Positions 38,401 to 60,428 of a stretch of DNA of 64,000 bases are shown piece after piece. The DNA comes from Paralichthys olivaceus. Taxonomy: Eukaryota; Chordata; Actinopteri; Pleuronectiformes; Paralichthyidae. The translations under genes and the position numbers were made by a program. How positions within the stretch are numbered: position 1 is the first letter of the stretch; the number at the start of each line of letters is the position of its first letter. Below the pieces are notes generated by a model that worked only from the letters and a program-made list of their open reading frames with translations, was not told where the DNA came from and made no database searches. Location: positions 19,933,316 through 19,997,315 of the forward strand of contig NC_091098.1 of the NCBI RefSeq assembly GCF_024713975.1. The letters run 5' to 3'.

Positions 38401-40724
38401 CTCAGGACACTATTTGCTCTATAAACTGAAGGTGGGTCCTGCTCTGAACATAATCACATAATGGATGAGGTTCTTATTCTACTGTTTCCAATCACACTTT
38501 AATGTCATCTAGCAGCTTTGCTTGGTTGTGTGCTCTTCGGATTTGGGAGGGATTTCAGTGAGTGTTGCAGATTGATTGAATTAAGTGTGACTGTTAGAAC
38601 ATGGTGGAGTTATGTGCTCTACTGAGTGAAATTCTGAAAAGACAAATTCCCCAGATTTCTGTTTCACGCAGAAATACAAATATTTCAAATAAACAAGAAT
38701 TAGTTTTCAGTACGATTCTGACTCCACTCACCTGTGAGAGTCTCCTTTTGAAAAGGACACTGCTTCTCTCGTCGGGCGTCTGTGTGTGTGTAATATACCT
38801 GTGCATGCAGACAAGTCATGTGCAGCAATGAAAACAGACTCATTCAACAAAAAAATATATTTTTTCCTGTATTAAAAAATGTACATGAAGCTCTGGTACC
38901 TGAACGCACACGCAGGGCAGCAGGTATGGGATGTGAAGAACAGCTGAGCGAGACTGAGATGGATCAATCTGAAACAAACAAACATACAAACAACAATATT
39001 GTACATTTTCTTTACTGCGTCCAAACAAACTTGAGTATATGCAGATAAATGTGCCACTGAGACTTACAGTGATTCGTGGTGAAGGTGACTCGACAATGCA
39101 CTCGCTTCTCAGGTAACACCATCTGGTGTGCACTTTCTCTCCCTGCTCCACAGTCACAGTGATGGATTTCACCGAGCGATTCACAGACAGAGCGAACTGT
39201 GGCACTGGATCTACGTCACAGACAGACAGGATGTGATGATGAGTTAAAATAAAAAGATGAGAGGAAAGAAGGAAAAAACTGAGAAACAGAAACAAAAGCA
39301 GAAGCCACAGGTCAGCGAGCCTCGAGTCTTTGTCAACTACTATTATCATTTCTGTCCATATTTATAGTCTTTTATTTGGGAGGTAATTATGTTCTGGGCT
39401 TTAGATGAATCAACAGGAAGTATTTGTTCTAATTTTATTATATTTGCGAAATTGACATAATTAAAAATGGGTTAACTTATGTATTGGTGGTTCCTCTTTG
39501 CAGTAAACCCGTGGATGAACGGACAACTATCACATCATCAAGGAGGTTATGTTTTCATTCTTGTTTGTTTGTTTGTGTGTTTGTTTGTTTGTTTGTTTGT
39601 TTGTTAGCAAAAACTACTGGAGCGATTAACACTTGGAAGGATGTGGTATGTGTCAGGGAAGAGCCCATTCAATTTTGATCATTGGACAGATCCATGGATT
39701 TTCTCCCGTTTTCTTTAACACTGCGAGATAGGACATTTAGGGGGTCGGTATCGATGAGTGTGCAATTTGGTGTGGATCCAAACGTAAATCTGGATCTACT
39801 GGATTTAAATGTGGTCTCATAGGAGTGTAGTCAGCTGCTGTATGGTAACACAAAGGAATAGAAATCTGTTACAACCATCAATGTTTAGCTGAGAAAAGTA
39901 ACCTGGCTTTAGAAGTTAATGTTCTGGAGTTTTAAGGGACGTATCCTGTTAGTCAAAAGATTCTTTTGATCATTTCTGAGGTGAGAATTTGACACAACTC
40001 CAAGAAGTTGATCTGAGCTTTAGATAGACGACGTATATGAACAATGAAAAGTTATGTTGACTGATCACCTTCCATCACTGTCACAGGGAATGAAAAGCTA
40101 CTAAATGTTTTGATGAGCATGAAGAGTCTAATATATTCACAAGATCTCAACCTAAAAAATTTCCCTGTCACTTAATGTTGTTTCTCTTCCTTTAAAGCTG
40201 CGGTATAGGTGACATATTTGTGATGTTACTGAGCAACAGTGACATAACAACATGTCAGCATGATGTAAATCAGAAAGAAAACTAAACTTGGCACTTCCTC
40301 TCTGGCCTGTAAGGGGAGACTTTGACCAATCACTGGGCAGTTCAGAGAAAAGACAGTGCGCACGTCGCTTCAGTGGAAAAGCCTTTCCTGAATCAACGCC
40401 GTAAAATCCAACAGGAGACGTCCCAATTCCAGCAGTAGCAACAATTACTTACACTGCAAAAGAACCCTTTATTATCTCTGCACCGGAGACGACAAATCTC
40501 ACGACCCTTACAGGCCGAGGACAGAACAAGAGAGAATATGTGGAAAACAAAAAAGAGAGAAAGAAAATATTCAAGCAAAAAAGATAAAGCACGAGACACC
40601 AGATATAAGAGGGTCCTTACTTGGCACCGAGTAGCTGACATTGCAGCTTGTTGACGTTGTGCTGTAGGACACAGAAACAACTTTTTCTGCAGAGACCTTG
40701 ACACAATCACACAGCTCCCACTGT

Positions 40725-40776
<52 letters not shown>

Positions 40777-41409
40777 GTCACTATCTTCAGAAAATCATCC
40801 CCAATTTTTTAAAAGCCAGAACAGAAACTCATCTCACCAAAGTAAAACTGGTATTGCTCCATTGAATCTTCTGTGTAACTCCTCTTTCATTACAACAGAC
40901 TCCACCTGGAAATCTTCCATTGATGCACTGAGACAGAGAGAAAAGATGATATCACTGAATTCCACTCAGTTTGCCTCCATGACCGAGGTGACTCTTCGAC
41001 ATGTTGTGCAACGTTTCTGGGGTCAGATGCAAACGACACCCACCTTATGTTTGTGTTTGCTTCGCTTCATGGTCAGTCTGATTATCTTCTTAAATGGTGA
41101 GAGAATCTTAATCTTTGGGGCCTTGTAGAAGTCTGGAGGACAACCAGAGGGACACACTTTTCAAAACTTAAATCTGACCTGCAACCATACAAACTGATGA
41201 AATGTATGGAGGATCGTGTGTGTGAGATAACTAAATGGACTTTGCACTGTAAAACACATATGGTTTGACTTTGTACCATCAGCCTTCATCCAAACACAGA
41301 TGGTGACACATTCAGAGTACATTGCCCCCGGCTTCTGGCACACGGCCGGGGTCAGCGTCACGGGGCAGTGTCCCTCAACATAATCTGTAACACACACACA
41401 TACACACAT

Positions 41410-41456
<47 letters not shown>

Positions 41457-42107
41457 AGCATTAGTGCAGCAGCACACACGTCTTCCACATGTCACTGAAA
41501 TATAAAGAGAAAGCAACTTACCACCAGTTCCATTTCCCATCTACAGTAAAGACAAGAAACAAGGAAAGTTTTAGAAAATACATGAAACAGAGAAAATACT
41601 TTTTCAAGCAAGGCTGGGCAGAATGGTTAACATTTTAAATTAAACCAAGATAACAAAAAAATATCACAATTATTTGATCTAAAAAAAAATGTAAATCAGT
41701 GCGAACATCAATGATTAATTAAATAAATTTGAAATGATTTATTTTTAGACAGATTTTTACTGGTGAGAGCTGATCCAAACCTGAGGTACATCAGTTATAT
41801 GTTATCCCTCCTTAATGTATAAGCAATATATTGACAGGCCCAGCCCAACTGAACTTGTCCATTTACCAAGTGTATAGTTACATTAAGGCTGCAGGTGTCC
41901 AGTTACAGTGTTTTCGTTTTTGCATTAAACTACAGTAATTCAGACCTAATTCACACTGTAGTGAACTGTCTGTATATTGTGTGTGTGTGTGTGTATATAC
42001 ACTGTGTATTCCCTTCTGTAAAAACTCACCTGACATGTCGGTGTGTATTCCAGCTGCAGTAGAAACATCAGGGCGCTGATAGACGCCAGCGCGGTGCCAA
42101 GACGCAT
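35464..42107 (-). CDS. il17re: Interleukin-17 receptor E-like SEFIR receptor
   Basis: Seventeen minus-strand coding exons: 42030-42107, 41522-41540, 41277-41384, 41044-41132, 40838-40927, 40621-40720, 39068-39210, 38900-38968, 38732-38798, 37626-37807, 37487-37534, 37354-37399, 37105-37256, 36955-37023, 36816-36867, 36552-36659, 35464-36389. All join in frame to 781 residues. Signal peptide (MRLGTALASISALMFLLQLE), cysteine-rich ectodomain, one membrane helix (about 445-467, VMAALILVIIFALFGFFI), then SEFIR in the last exon. GVADVGPLPWLYGQWESM, GKVLIIWSPEA and IPKALRDVPRYCLPQDFRGL match IL17RE (human VGPLPWLW, LLLWSGA, LRALPRYRLL). Human IL17RE binds IL-17C with IL17RA. Fish literature also uses the name il17rel, so the exact symbol is open. 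Unusual: the SEFIR carries a charged insert of about 60 residues (WKARENVDKSETKKEKG to the HDKDFYTQREP stretch). Exon 2 is only 19 bases. Confidence 0.85.
39484..39830 (+). repeat. Fish interspersed repeat, copy 2, with TTTG run
   Basis: Plus-strand copy in an il17re intron: aaggaggttatgttttcatt, a TTTG run at about 39562-39604, aaaactactggagcgatt, ggaaggatgtggtatg, then cgagataggacattt and a right part with ggtgtggatccaaacg. Confidence 0.65.
40729..40772. repeat. CA microsatellite in il17re
   Basis: About 22 CA units starting within 10 bases of the acceptor of exon 6 (40621-40720), on the intron side. Length change here could affect splicing. Confidence 0.95.
41391..41455. repeat. CA then GA microsatellite
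   Basis: A compound CA/TA run followed by about 19 GA units, just upstream (transcript sense) of the il17re exon 41277-41384. Confidence 0.95.
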
Positions 42108-42592
42108 CTTTTACGCAGGGACAGGGATGTGGTTACAAGTCATGGTGCTGTGTCCTCCCGGATACGTCGATTGATCGCTCGTCCATGATACTGGTTTCCT
42201 CAGGAGCGAAAGCAAACTCGAGTCCCTCCCTCTACACACAAAGACACAATCACGCACGGACACACACCTCCCAGAGGAGGAACACAAACAGCCGCTGCGC
42301 ACTGAGGGTTTTATCTGCGACCATGTGTGACCTGCTTATTCTTTTCTAAGGTTCCGAGGACGTTTTAAAAGTTTTTTAACGATTTTTTACTTCGACTTCT
42401 TTTACTAACCGCGCCCCCTTCAGCTCCACCTGTGTCTCAGGCAGGAACAGAAGGAGACAGACAAGAAAGACAACTGTCTCTGAGTCAAAGCCTCATTATG
42501 AAATGAGAGGACGCCTGTGTTGACGCCCACTCTGACAGTAAACAGCACTGAGGGGTGTGTGGTGAGTGTGAACCTACAGTGGGTCATAATCA

Positions 42593-42594
<2 letters not shown>

Positions 42595-42631
<37 letters not shown>
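42595..42631. repeat. TA microsatellite
   Basis: About 18 TA units upstream of il17re. Confidence 0.95.
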
Positions 42632-42634
<3 letters not shown>

Positions 42635-42804
42635 AAATATATGTCTGCCTGTAAAAAGTGGTCACTACTACACACACTGGAAGATTTCATGTTCTGCTAT
42701 TAGGGTTAGATGATGATGATGATGATCTTTACTGTTTTCCCCTCTTCTTGTCCTTTGTAATGGCTGTTCTGAAAGGTATAATTGTTATTATTATTACTAT
42801 GATG

Positions 42805-42935
42805 ATGTTTAGGGGACTGCAATTCACTACAGATCCAAATAAAGATCCAGATTTAGTGAATTTAAATGTGGTTTATATGGGGACTGTTGGGCTTTGGGGT
42901 GACTTGTGCCCTAAGTGCCGTTCTAGTTTCACAAC
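42805..42935 (+). repeat. Fish interspersed repeat, copy 3 (right end only)
   Basis: gatccaaataaagatccaga, tttaaatgtggtttatatgg, gactgttgggctttggggtg and agtgccgttctagttt match the right end of the same family as copy 2 (ggatttaaatgtggtctcat). A truncated fragment. Confidence 0.55.
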
Positions 42936-43694
42936 ATAAACTCACTATGACTTTTTCTCATTGATCAACAGACAGAAAGTGAAAACAGATGAATCCAAAT
43001 TAATTAAAATACAAAGCATAAGTGTTCTCTTCTGTATGAGAACACTTAAAGAGGCTCCCTGTCTCTGCTCGACCTCTGGTCAGGTTACATGTTGGGTTAA
43101 TGAGTAAACTCAGTACAAACAGTAATCTGGGGTTTTAATGTTTTTAAGACATTTCTGTGCAGCTCTGGTTTCCCACACTCACCCTTTTGCTGGAAAACAC
43201 ATATTTTGTGGTGTAGGTATTTAGTTCAATGCACCAGTGTCGAGGCCGCACATAACATCGCTGTAGACTAATGTCCCGCAACTCCATTGCATTCAATGTG
43301 TCGGGCTCCAGTTAATGGTTTCTTTTGGAAGAAGATGCATAAAAATATCAAAAAGAACACCAGGGTCTGCACATTATCTGATTATATACAAACTTTGGCC
43401 GTAGACCTTCAGGAAAAGCACTGAAGAACGTCAACACATATGATGTGTAGAGTATATCTGAATGCTTCTTTGTTGTGTTTGCCTGAGGGTCTATGACTAA
43501 AAGCCTGAGGGCAGATTGTAAAAAACATGAGAGGGTCTGTAAGTGTGAGGAGATACAGTTTTGTTTTCCCTCCGTTTGTCCTCGTCACTTAGTACACAAA
43601 CCCTTTCAATGCTTTGGACAAGAACATTAGAGATCGCATTGCTTTAAATTAGAATGAGACTCAGTAGAGCGCAGCCCTCCGCTGCATGAACCTT

Positions 43695-43930
43695 CACGCT
43701 CTCATAGATATCAGTTCCATTAAATTTCCCTTATTATTTTTTCAGCAAGATCCATGAATGATTTCCTGGGAAAACAAATATTGAAACATGCTCTGTTTCA
43801 CAATGACAGTAAAAATGACTGGATCCACAACAAAATATAAAGTATTCTTCCCCATCCTTTCTGTTAAGTTCTGTGGTTATCCATAATTTTGTTTACAACA
43901 GGGGTGACAACATAAATTAGTCACTCTGTG
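43695..43930 (-). repeat. Fish interspersed repeat, copy 4
   Basis: Minus-strand copy: ttattttttcagcaagatcc, atgatttcctgggaaaac, ctggatccacaac, ccatcctttctgttaagttc and acaggggtgacaacat follow copy 1 in order. Confidence 0.6.
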
Positions 43931-44627
43931 GAGGTTACTAATTACCCTTCAGATAAAGACACACAGAAATAAAGATAGCGTTGCCTAAATGATGCAATTT
44001 GTGCTGATGCCAAAATGATGTGATATGTGGTTAAAGACAATCATTAAAGACAATCAATATAAACGGGTTCATCAGATATGAGAGAAAACAGCCTTCCACA
44101 ACTCAACTCGACTTTCTGTCAAAACCACTGACTGATGCTTATCTGTCTTTTCCACTCAGACTGCTGAGCGTCGGGCAGGAAATGAGGTGTCTGAATGGCG
44201 TCACTTTGGTTGCAAATCATCACGTTGTGGTGAGTGGGTGTTTCATCAGGGTGGGGGATCTTCAACGTGAGCGGAAAGACTGATTTATAAATTCTGCTAA
44301 TGGGCAAAACAAATCAGTCTCGTGTGACCAGCAGAACAGGTTTACAGTGAGTCTGTGCTTCATATACAATAAAACACTGTGAAGGGCCAAGAAACCTGCA
44401 GAGCCAGATGTAAAGAGCAGCCTCCACACCCACAAGTCCTCATCTAACATGATCAGCACTGTACACATCTGAACTGAGCACATGACCCACTTGTTGTAAC
44501 TCCCTTTGTTACCAGGAAACCTGCAGGTTGTTCAAGTGCTTCCTTAAGGTGTCATGTGTTGAGAGTTTATGCCTTTATGAAAGAGGAAGTAATGTCTAAG
44601 TTGAATAGACCCTAGAGCACGTATGGG

Positions 44628-44770
44628 CCCTGTTCACACCTGACGTTCACATCTGTCTTTAGAAGATCCCATCATTAGTGATCAGAAATAACATCAGGTC
44701 TGAGAAAACATTGTTTGGTCAGCGACGCATTAGTCCGCATTATTTTTGCTGTGTGAACAAAAATGCTTCC
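44628..44770. repeat. Interspersed repeat fragment, gttcacacctg type
   Basis: ccctgttcacacctgacg, agtgatcagaaataac, cagcgacgcattagtccgca and gctgtgtgaac resemble the repeat interrupted by the MITE near 20 kb. Classification unknown. Confidence 0.4.
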
Positions 44771-46036
44771 AGGTCCGAATATGAAGGACCGCAACTCAGC
44801 TAACCTCCTCTGACCTGTTGCAGTTTCACAATGAATCAAATGTATTTGAATTCTTCTCAGTGTCCATACGTTTGTGGACAACACTACAAGTCATAGTCAC
44901 TGATAGCAAACAGTGTTGTGCTGCCATTATCTGTTAATTAGTATCATAGAGCGTCAGAGGTCCTTGTTTCCTCAGAAATAATAAAGGCAGGTTTTCTGCG
45001 GAACAAAGAGCAATATTTCCCACACTTATCCACAGCAATCGAGCAGGAAACCAGGAAGAATTCTGAGGGTGAACAAACACGGTCCGTCCCTCAGGCACCG
45101 ACACAGTGACCACAACACGACCCACAAGTTTAAAAAACTCAATTCCTTTTATTAAACTTTCTATCTTTGTGTAATCTGTATATATAAAAGTTCTAAGGCC
45201 ATCAGCCTGAGACTAAGAGAGAGTGCAAGGCCATCACGTGTTTCAGTTCAGTCCTCGTGATTTTCTGACCAGCGGCCTGTGTGACACAGACGTTAAGAAA
45301 AACTGTAAAAACGTGATGATCAAAGAGTGACAGACGGAAGGAACCACACAGCCGTGTCTCGTGTGGGTCGGAGTGATTAGAAGTAGTTCATCATGAATCA
45401 AGCTTGTGGAGCTTGTTGAGAAGGAGTAAGCAGAATAAATAACATTAACGTTGGTTTGCAACAGTCTTTGTGCTCCACTGACTAATGACTCCAGCACCAG
45501 GCTTCTTGTTTTGTTTTTTTGGAGTTGGGTGATGCATGTGAGAACGTGCTTGAGCAGTGAATGCCATCACTGCCATACCCACAGTGTGTGCATTAATGTA
45601 CACTACATGCATTTCCCTGATCACACATGTAAACGTACATGTGTGACTGATGTGTGGGAATGACAGGGAAAGGCAGAGTTGTGTAGACATCATAGTGTCA
45701 TCATCACTTTTTGACTCTGTAAACTTATTAAACATATATATCGACCACATATAAGGAATATTCGGATTCAGGATTCTGAACATAATGTAATTTTTTTATC
45801 AATCAATACTATTATTTTTTTTCTTCAATTCTCTTAATTACAATATTTTACATGTCGGATTAAATACGGCTTAGTGTGCATGAGTGTGCGCGTCTCGGGG
45901 CTAATGTAGTGGACGTCTTCTTCCACTCAGTGCTGCTGGCACTATTTGTTTTGTGTTGTGATGTCGGGCCGGGCTCTCTATAAAGAAACGTACTCCACAA
46001 CACCTGCAGGGATCAACACGTATAGTTCATGTGTGT

Positions 46037-55164
<9,128 letters not shown>

Positions 55165-55179
55165 TGTGCCAACAGCCAC

Positions 55180-55860
55180 CGCTGGGACAGATGCTGCTCG
55201 AGATTACATCTGGAATAAAGACAACACAAAGGATCACATGTAAGAGAGCAGCTGCTGTCACTGTAGCTGTCAGTCCCCTCAGTCCAGTCCACTTGGTTCA
55301 CCTGTTATGGCACAGTCACGTGACCACGACCCTCCATTCACAGATGCAAACAAGTTGTAATGTGTCTGTCACTGGGATCACAGGTGCACTTCGTGTCAGT
55401 GTGTGTGTTTCTGGTGGATCGTGCTCAGTTATGTCCCGTTATCGCGCCGTGGATCAAACATGAAAGCACATTGACTCTAGTTTGTGTGAAGATCATAGAC
55501 TGAGACAGAAGGGAACAATCAGGTGAAAGGAGGCTGTAGTCGTCATTACCTTGAAAAACACCGAAAGCTAACAACAGGACTTCAGTGTATTCTAGTGCAG
55601 CTAACGTTAGCCGTAGCATCTAGCTGCTGCTGCTGCTTCCTCAAACAATGAACCTGGCGCCGCTGCTAGCCAACGAGCTAGCAGCGGCTAGCAAACAACA
55701 ACAATTCGCATTCCGCGTGTAGCACAAACAGAGAAAAACACAACCACCACTCACGAGTTCACGTTTCGCGTTAGCTTCGGCTAATGTCCGGCAGCTTCCC
55801 CCCCTCCACTTTAATCGATGCTGCTTTCATTCAGCTCGGTGAGTTTAATTCAACGTGCTA
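55180..55860 (-). promoter_or_regulatory. brpf1: brpf1 5' untranslated exons and promoter
   Basis: An acceptor (TTTATTCCAG) at 55210-55211 shows that the coding exon carries a 45-base leader from 55209. A donor (AAG|GTAATG) at 55548-55549 gives a non-coding first exon from 55550 upward; another possible donor (GTGAGTGG) lies near 55750. The upstream stretch contains CpGs and no TATA box. Confidence 0.55.
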
Positions 55861-55869
55861 ATGTGTAGC

Positions 55870-57240
55870 TGTGTGTTCACGGATCAGACGTCAGCCGCAC
55901 AGGAAGGCGTCGTTTTGATGTTAAAGAACATTTTGGTCCCGTTTAACAAACTGAGGAATAAAATAGTGATGAAAGTCTCTCACATTGTAAACAGATTAGA
56001 AGTTAGAGCAGATCCCAGGTCTCCAGTGTTTCCCTCCACAATGACCTCATCCTGTGAGGACCAGACACTGAGCTGCAGCGTTACATGCATCTACTAAACT
56101 ACAACATGTGTGATCAGGCTCATCATGTATGTTTATATCACACATCATGATGATGATCATGATGATCATGCAATGGTTCTCCTCCTCTCTGAAGTATAAG
56201 ATGGAAGGAAAACAACCAGGGTTCTTTTGTATCGGGGGTTCCCTCTTGTGTCTTTTATGTTTTTGCTGGAATCAAAATGGCTAAACTACATGTACTGCGA
56301 TGTTACAGTTGGAAAAGATGAGAGCAAACGTGCCACAAAACAAGCCTCCCCCAGTGAAACGCCACAGATCCACGTTATAAACACTTACTACTCCACGTTC
56401 CTCCGGACTGCGCGCTGCGGAAAACCTCCTCACACCCGGGCGGAAAAAGGGGGTCGCAGATTCGTCTTTAATTCATGAGATAATCCCGGGGCCCAGCTCG
56501 CAGGACGCGTGGGTACAGTGAAAACAGCTTTCACCAAACAATATAAAATCCAGATCGTGTCATTGTGTTGAGAATTATTCAGAAACTCGGGTGAACAAAA
56601 GGGGCAACCATTGCTGTGACGCTGCGCCGTGGGCGCGGGGAGACACATTCGCCACACCAAGCGGGATCTATTTCTCGGCACATTAGCGCATTTAAACCCG
56701 AGTTTAAAGACAAAATAAATTATTTTCCCTTCTTCACATTCATTGAGTGATTTTTTTTTTTACATTCCTGCATTACCAATGTTTATCTAAATGTTTTTTT
56801 GTTGTTGCCGAATGCCGCGAATCTGCGGCTTTGTTTCTGAGTGCATCATTTTCACATCAAATCTATAAACACTTGCTTTTACCTACAATAATTAAAAATA
56901 TAAATCAGATATTATATTTACACATTGCATGAGTTAAAGAATAGTTCAACAACAAGAGCAGTGGCCATTTGAAAATCCTTAAATATTTTATTAGTATATG
57001 AATATATTATTTTTTAATTGTATTTGTTATTTTTCACAGATTTTCAATTTCAAATGATTCAATAAATGGAGAAAAGGTGAGAAAAAAAACAGCATTTTCC
57101 TCATTTGAAGTAAAAAATATAACCATTCTAGATTATACATTTAATTACTGCATTCATCATATTTTTAAACTCCTAGCTACATGTGCTTTGTCTTTGATTT
57201 GGCCTCAAGAATTCCGGTCTGGAAATAAAAACAATGACAC
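55870..57240. other. Intergenic between brpf1 and the WNK gene
   Basis: No coding exon recognised. 56400-56520 and 56620-56680 are GC/CpG-rich islets, possibly regulatory. The rest is AT-rich. Confidence 0.4.
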
Positions 57241-60200
57241 GTGGCATCAAGCACAAAATAATATTTATTTCTCTCTCAACATACAGTCTGTGATTAGAGT
57301 GCAGCAGGGCAGGGTGGGGGTAATGCAGTGGGTCATACAGCAGGCAGAAGCAATCCCACACTGTTTAAATACAAGCCTTTGACAATCAGAGCGTATTCAC
57401 CAGGGGGCAATGCTGTCCAGAGACAAGTGAGACAAGCGGAGTGGGAAGTGTCAAAGTGTGATTCTCCACTCGTCTTCTGTTCCTGCACCCAAAATGAATA
57501 TGGCAACAATAGTTATTCCCTCCTCTGCTAACAAGTTCGCAGCCAGGGGGAGGTGGAACAAAATATATTTACCAGATACAAGTGACAGAGAACAGAAATC
57601 TCTTACTACTGGAAGTATTTCACCAAAGCAGAAGACTCTGCATAATATCCTATAAAAGTCCAATTCAAACCGAATTGATGGAATAATATACATCAAAGCA
57701 TTCCCTCTAATCACCACCACCACCACCACCCTCGAACAGTCAAACAAACAAAATGTACAAATATAAACTACAAGAAAACTGTACAGTTCACAGCTTGGAA
57801 GGATTGGGGTGCTGAAACCTTTAAAATGTGTCGTGGAGATGTGAAGTTTTTCACCATAGCAACTGTATTGTTTAGCTTTGCTTTGTGGAACATGAAAAGT
57901 TGGCCATGCCATGCCACTTGTCAGTGATTTAAAAAAGTACAGGCGGTGAAACCCACAATATACAGAATAGGAAACACTTTAACATATGTTAGAATTAAGG
58001 GAGACTATCTGTTGTGCAAATCTCCCACATCAAGTATTTGAATTTTGCAATATATAACTGACAAAAAAATAAAAGGCTGTCATCAAAAGCAACCTGGGAA
58101 ATCAACACATTACCAAGATTTCAACAAGGCAATAATAACACTGCATTGTGAGCATTTCTCTTTGTAAATTAAACTTTAGAAGTCTTGTATTTTTAAGTAC
58201 CATGTGTGAATCGAATGCTAATCTTTACAGAGGAATCACCTCGGACTATAGCAGCCATCCAAAAAAATAATAATCAAGCTTTAAACATCAAATAAATTAA
58301 AACCATCAGACTTGACTGGTGATTGCACAGAACATTTTACATACAGTGTATGCTGAGTAGTAGGACAGCCAAGCTGAAAGGACATTTAGCAGTAGTGAAT
58401 TCAGAGTTTGCTGGGTGATTTCTAGTATTTATATTTTGCCTGGTAATATCTGTCTCGCGCTTGTATTGTGTCTTTGTTCAACTTTTCAGCTTGCTCCTGT
58501 TGCACACATCAGAGATAAGGCTTGTGGCAAGGCCACCATCAAAGCTTTGTGGAGGGGTTAAATTGCACTTTTAAGCCTCAAGCCATCACATATTAACTGC
58601 TACATTCTGATCAGAACACTACCAGAGGCTATATACTGTAGAAAGAACTATGTCTAGTATAAATGGCTCAGGACACGGCCTTTCCTTTGAGCACAAGGCT
58701 ACAACACTGTCTTTTCCAAAAAAGAAAGAAAAAAACAGGCCATGTCCAACTGAACCATTTGACCTGAAAGAGTGGATTTTGGCTTCTTGTGTAATTATTT
58801 TTTATCCTCTCATCTTCAACCATTTGTTTCTGCAAGGCAACGGTACGTCTCCCCACTATGGCATTCCATCGGTCACAGGGGTGGAAAGTAAACAAAAGTT
58901 AAAACATGACTTTATTACTTATGTAAGAGCATATACTGTGTTAATAGTGCAGTTCTACAAGGGCATTAATATGTAAACCAAAAACAAAAGTGTCTGTAAT
59001 GCATTAAAAATAAGAAACTGCACTCAAGCTACCATCAATTAAAATAACCTGGATGCAGACATGCTTTGTTTCTAAGACGAAAATAAAAATAAAAATCAAT
59101 GTTCAAGGCACTACATTCCTTCAAATATTTTCACTGTAAATACTGTCTTGTTACCATTTCTCACTCCACTGGGTTTTTTTGGATTCCAATGTAGTGTTTA
59201 AATTGTACATAACACAGAGAAAGGCAAAAATCAACGTGAAAACTGCAGTAACAAAGAAAAGAGTGAAATAGGTTTTCTTGACCAAAGACAAAATGTGTTG
59301 TATGGCTTAGTTCAGTAAAGACCAAAGCCAAAAAGCATTAGGTATTCAGACACACTTGACGAGTACTGTATATTATTCACACTTATTTACACATGCACGC
59401 GCACACACGCACTTTAAGTCCATATATACACCAATGAGCCACAACAATAAAACCTCTGACAGGTGAAGAAAAGGTTTTATGGTTTCCACACCAGGTGGGA
59501 CACGTTAGGCAGCAGGTGAACAGTCAGTTCTTGAAAGTGATGTGTTGAAAGCAAACAACCCAAATTGAGCAACTCTGACGAGGGCCAGATTGTGAAAAGC
59601 AGACGGTCTTCTTAGGGTGATCCTAGTATGCAGTGGTTAGTTGTCATGGGCACCCAAGACTTACTGATGCATGTGTGAAGCGAGGGCAGGCTTGTGTGAT
59701 CAAAGCTCACAGAAGAAAAACTGTTGCACAAATTGCTGCAAACAACAGCTATACTGGAAAGCTGTCGTAATAAATGTGTATGTGGCCACAGAACGGTCAG
59801 AGTGGTGACCCTGTCCATCAATGAAAAAGCCATCAGAACCGGAACATAGAGTAATGGTGAGGGAGGCCTGGTCTGATCTCATGTTTTCTTCATGTAGACG
59901 GTGCATTTGCATCTTTTAAGGAAATGTGAGTTGATGCTCTGGGTCAATGTTCTGCTGGGAAACCATGGGTTTGTGTGGGTGTTACTCTGACAAGTACCAC
60001 CCGCCTTAACATTTTGGCAGACCAAGCTCACCCTTCATGGTGATGCTCCCTTATTGCATTGGCTTCTGACAGGGTTCAAATAGTTGTCTTGACTTTCAAA
60101 TAACCCAGATGTCAATCCGATGCATCTGTCAAAGGATCTGATGTTAATGTCTTGGTGTCTGATGCCACAGGGATACCTTCAGAGGTTGTATGGAGCCCAT

Positions 60201-60428
60201 GTCTCGACGGGTTGTTGTTGTTTTGATGGCACGAGGGGGACATGCATGATATTAAGCAAGTGGTATCAATGTTGTGGCTGATTGGCAGTATTTGTTGTAT
60301 AAAGAACATTAACACTCCGTCATATTATTTACAAATTCAAATTATGTACAATTGTGGCTCTGGGGAAGCAGAAGAGAACAGAGGTGGACTATCCCGCACA
60401 CACACACTGACAAGTTGTAGTTCATAGA
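57241..60428 (-). other. Likely long 3' untranslated region of the WNK gene
   Basis: No splice-bounded coding sequence in about 3.2 kb after the stop codon. A TTTATT (AATAAA on minus) at 57264-57269 is a good candidate poly(A) signal. Contains a short CAC run near 57715-57730 and little else. Confidence 0.45.

Larger units (their letters stand above)
42936..46036. other. Intergenic between il17re and brpf1
   Basis: No coding exon found apart from what is listed. Contains repeat fragments, and its right part is likely brpf1 3' untranslated sequence; a TTTATT (AATAAA on minus) at 45147-45152 is one possible poly(A) signal. Confidence 0.45.

Noticed and set aside
57451-57912. 153-residue minus-strand frame downstream of the WNK stop
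   Set aside because: Lies in the likely 3' untranslated region; composition is random-like, no domain and no splice borders.
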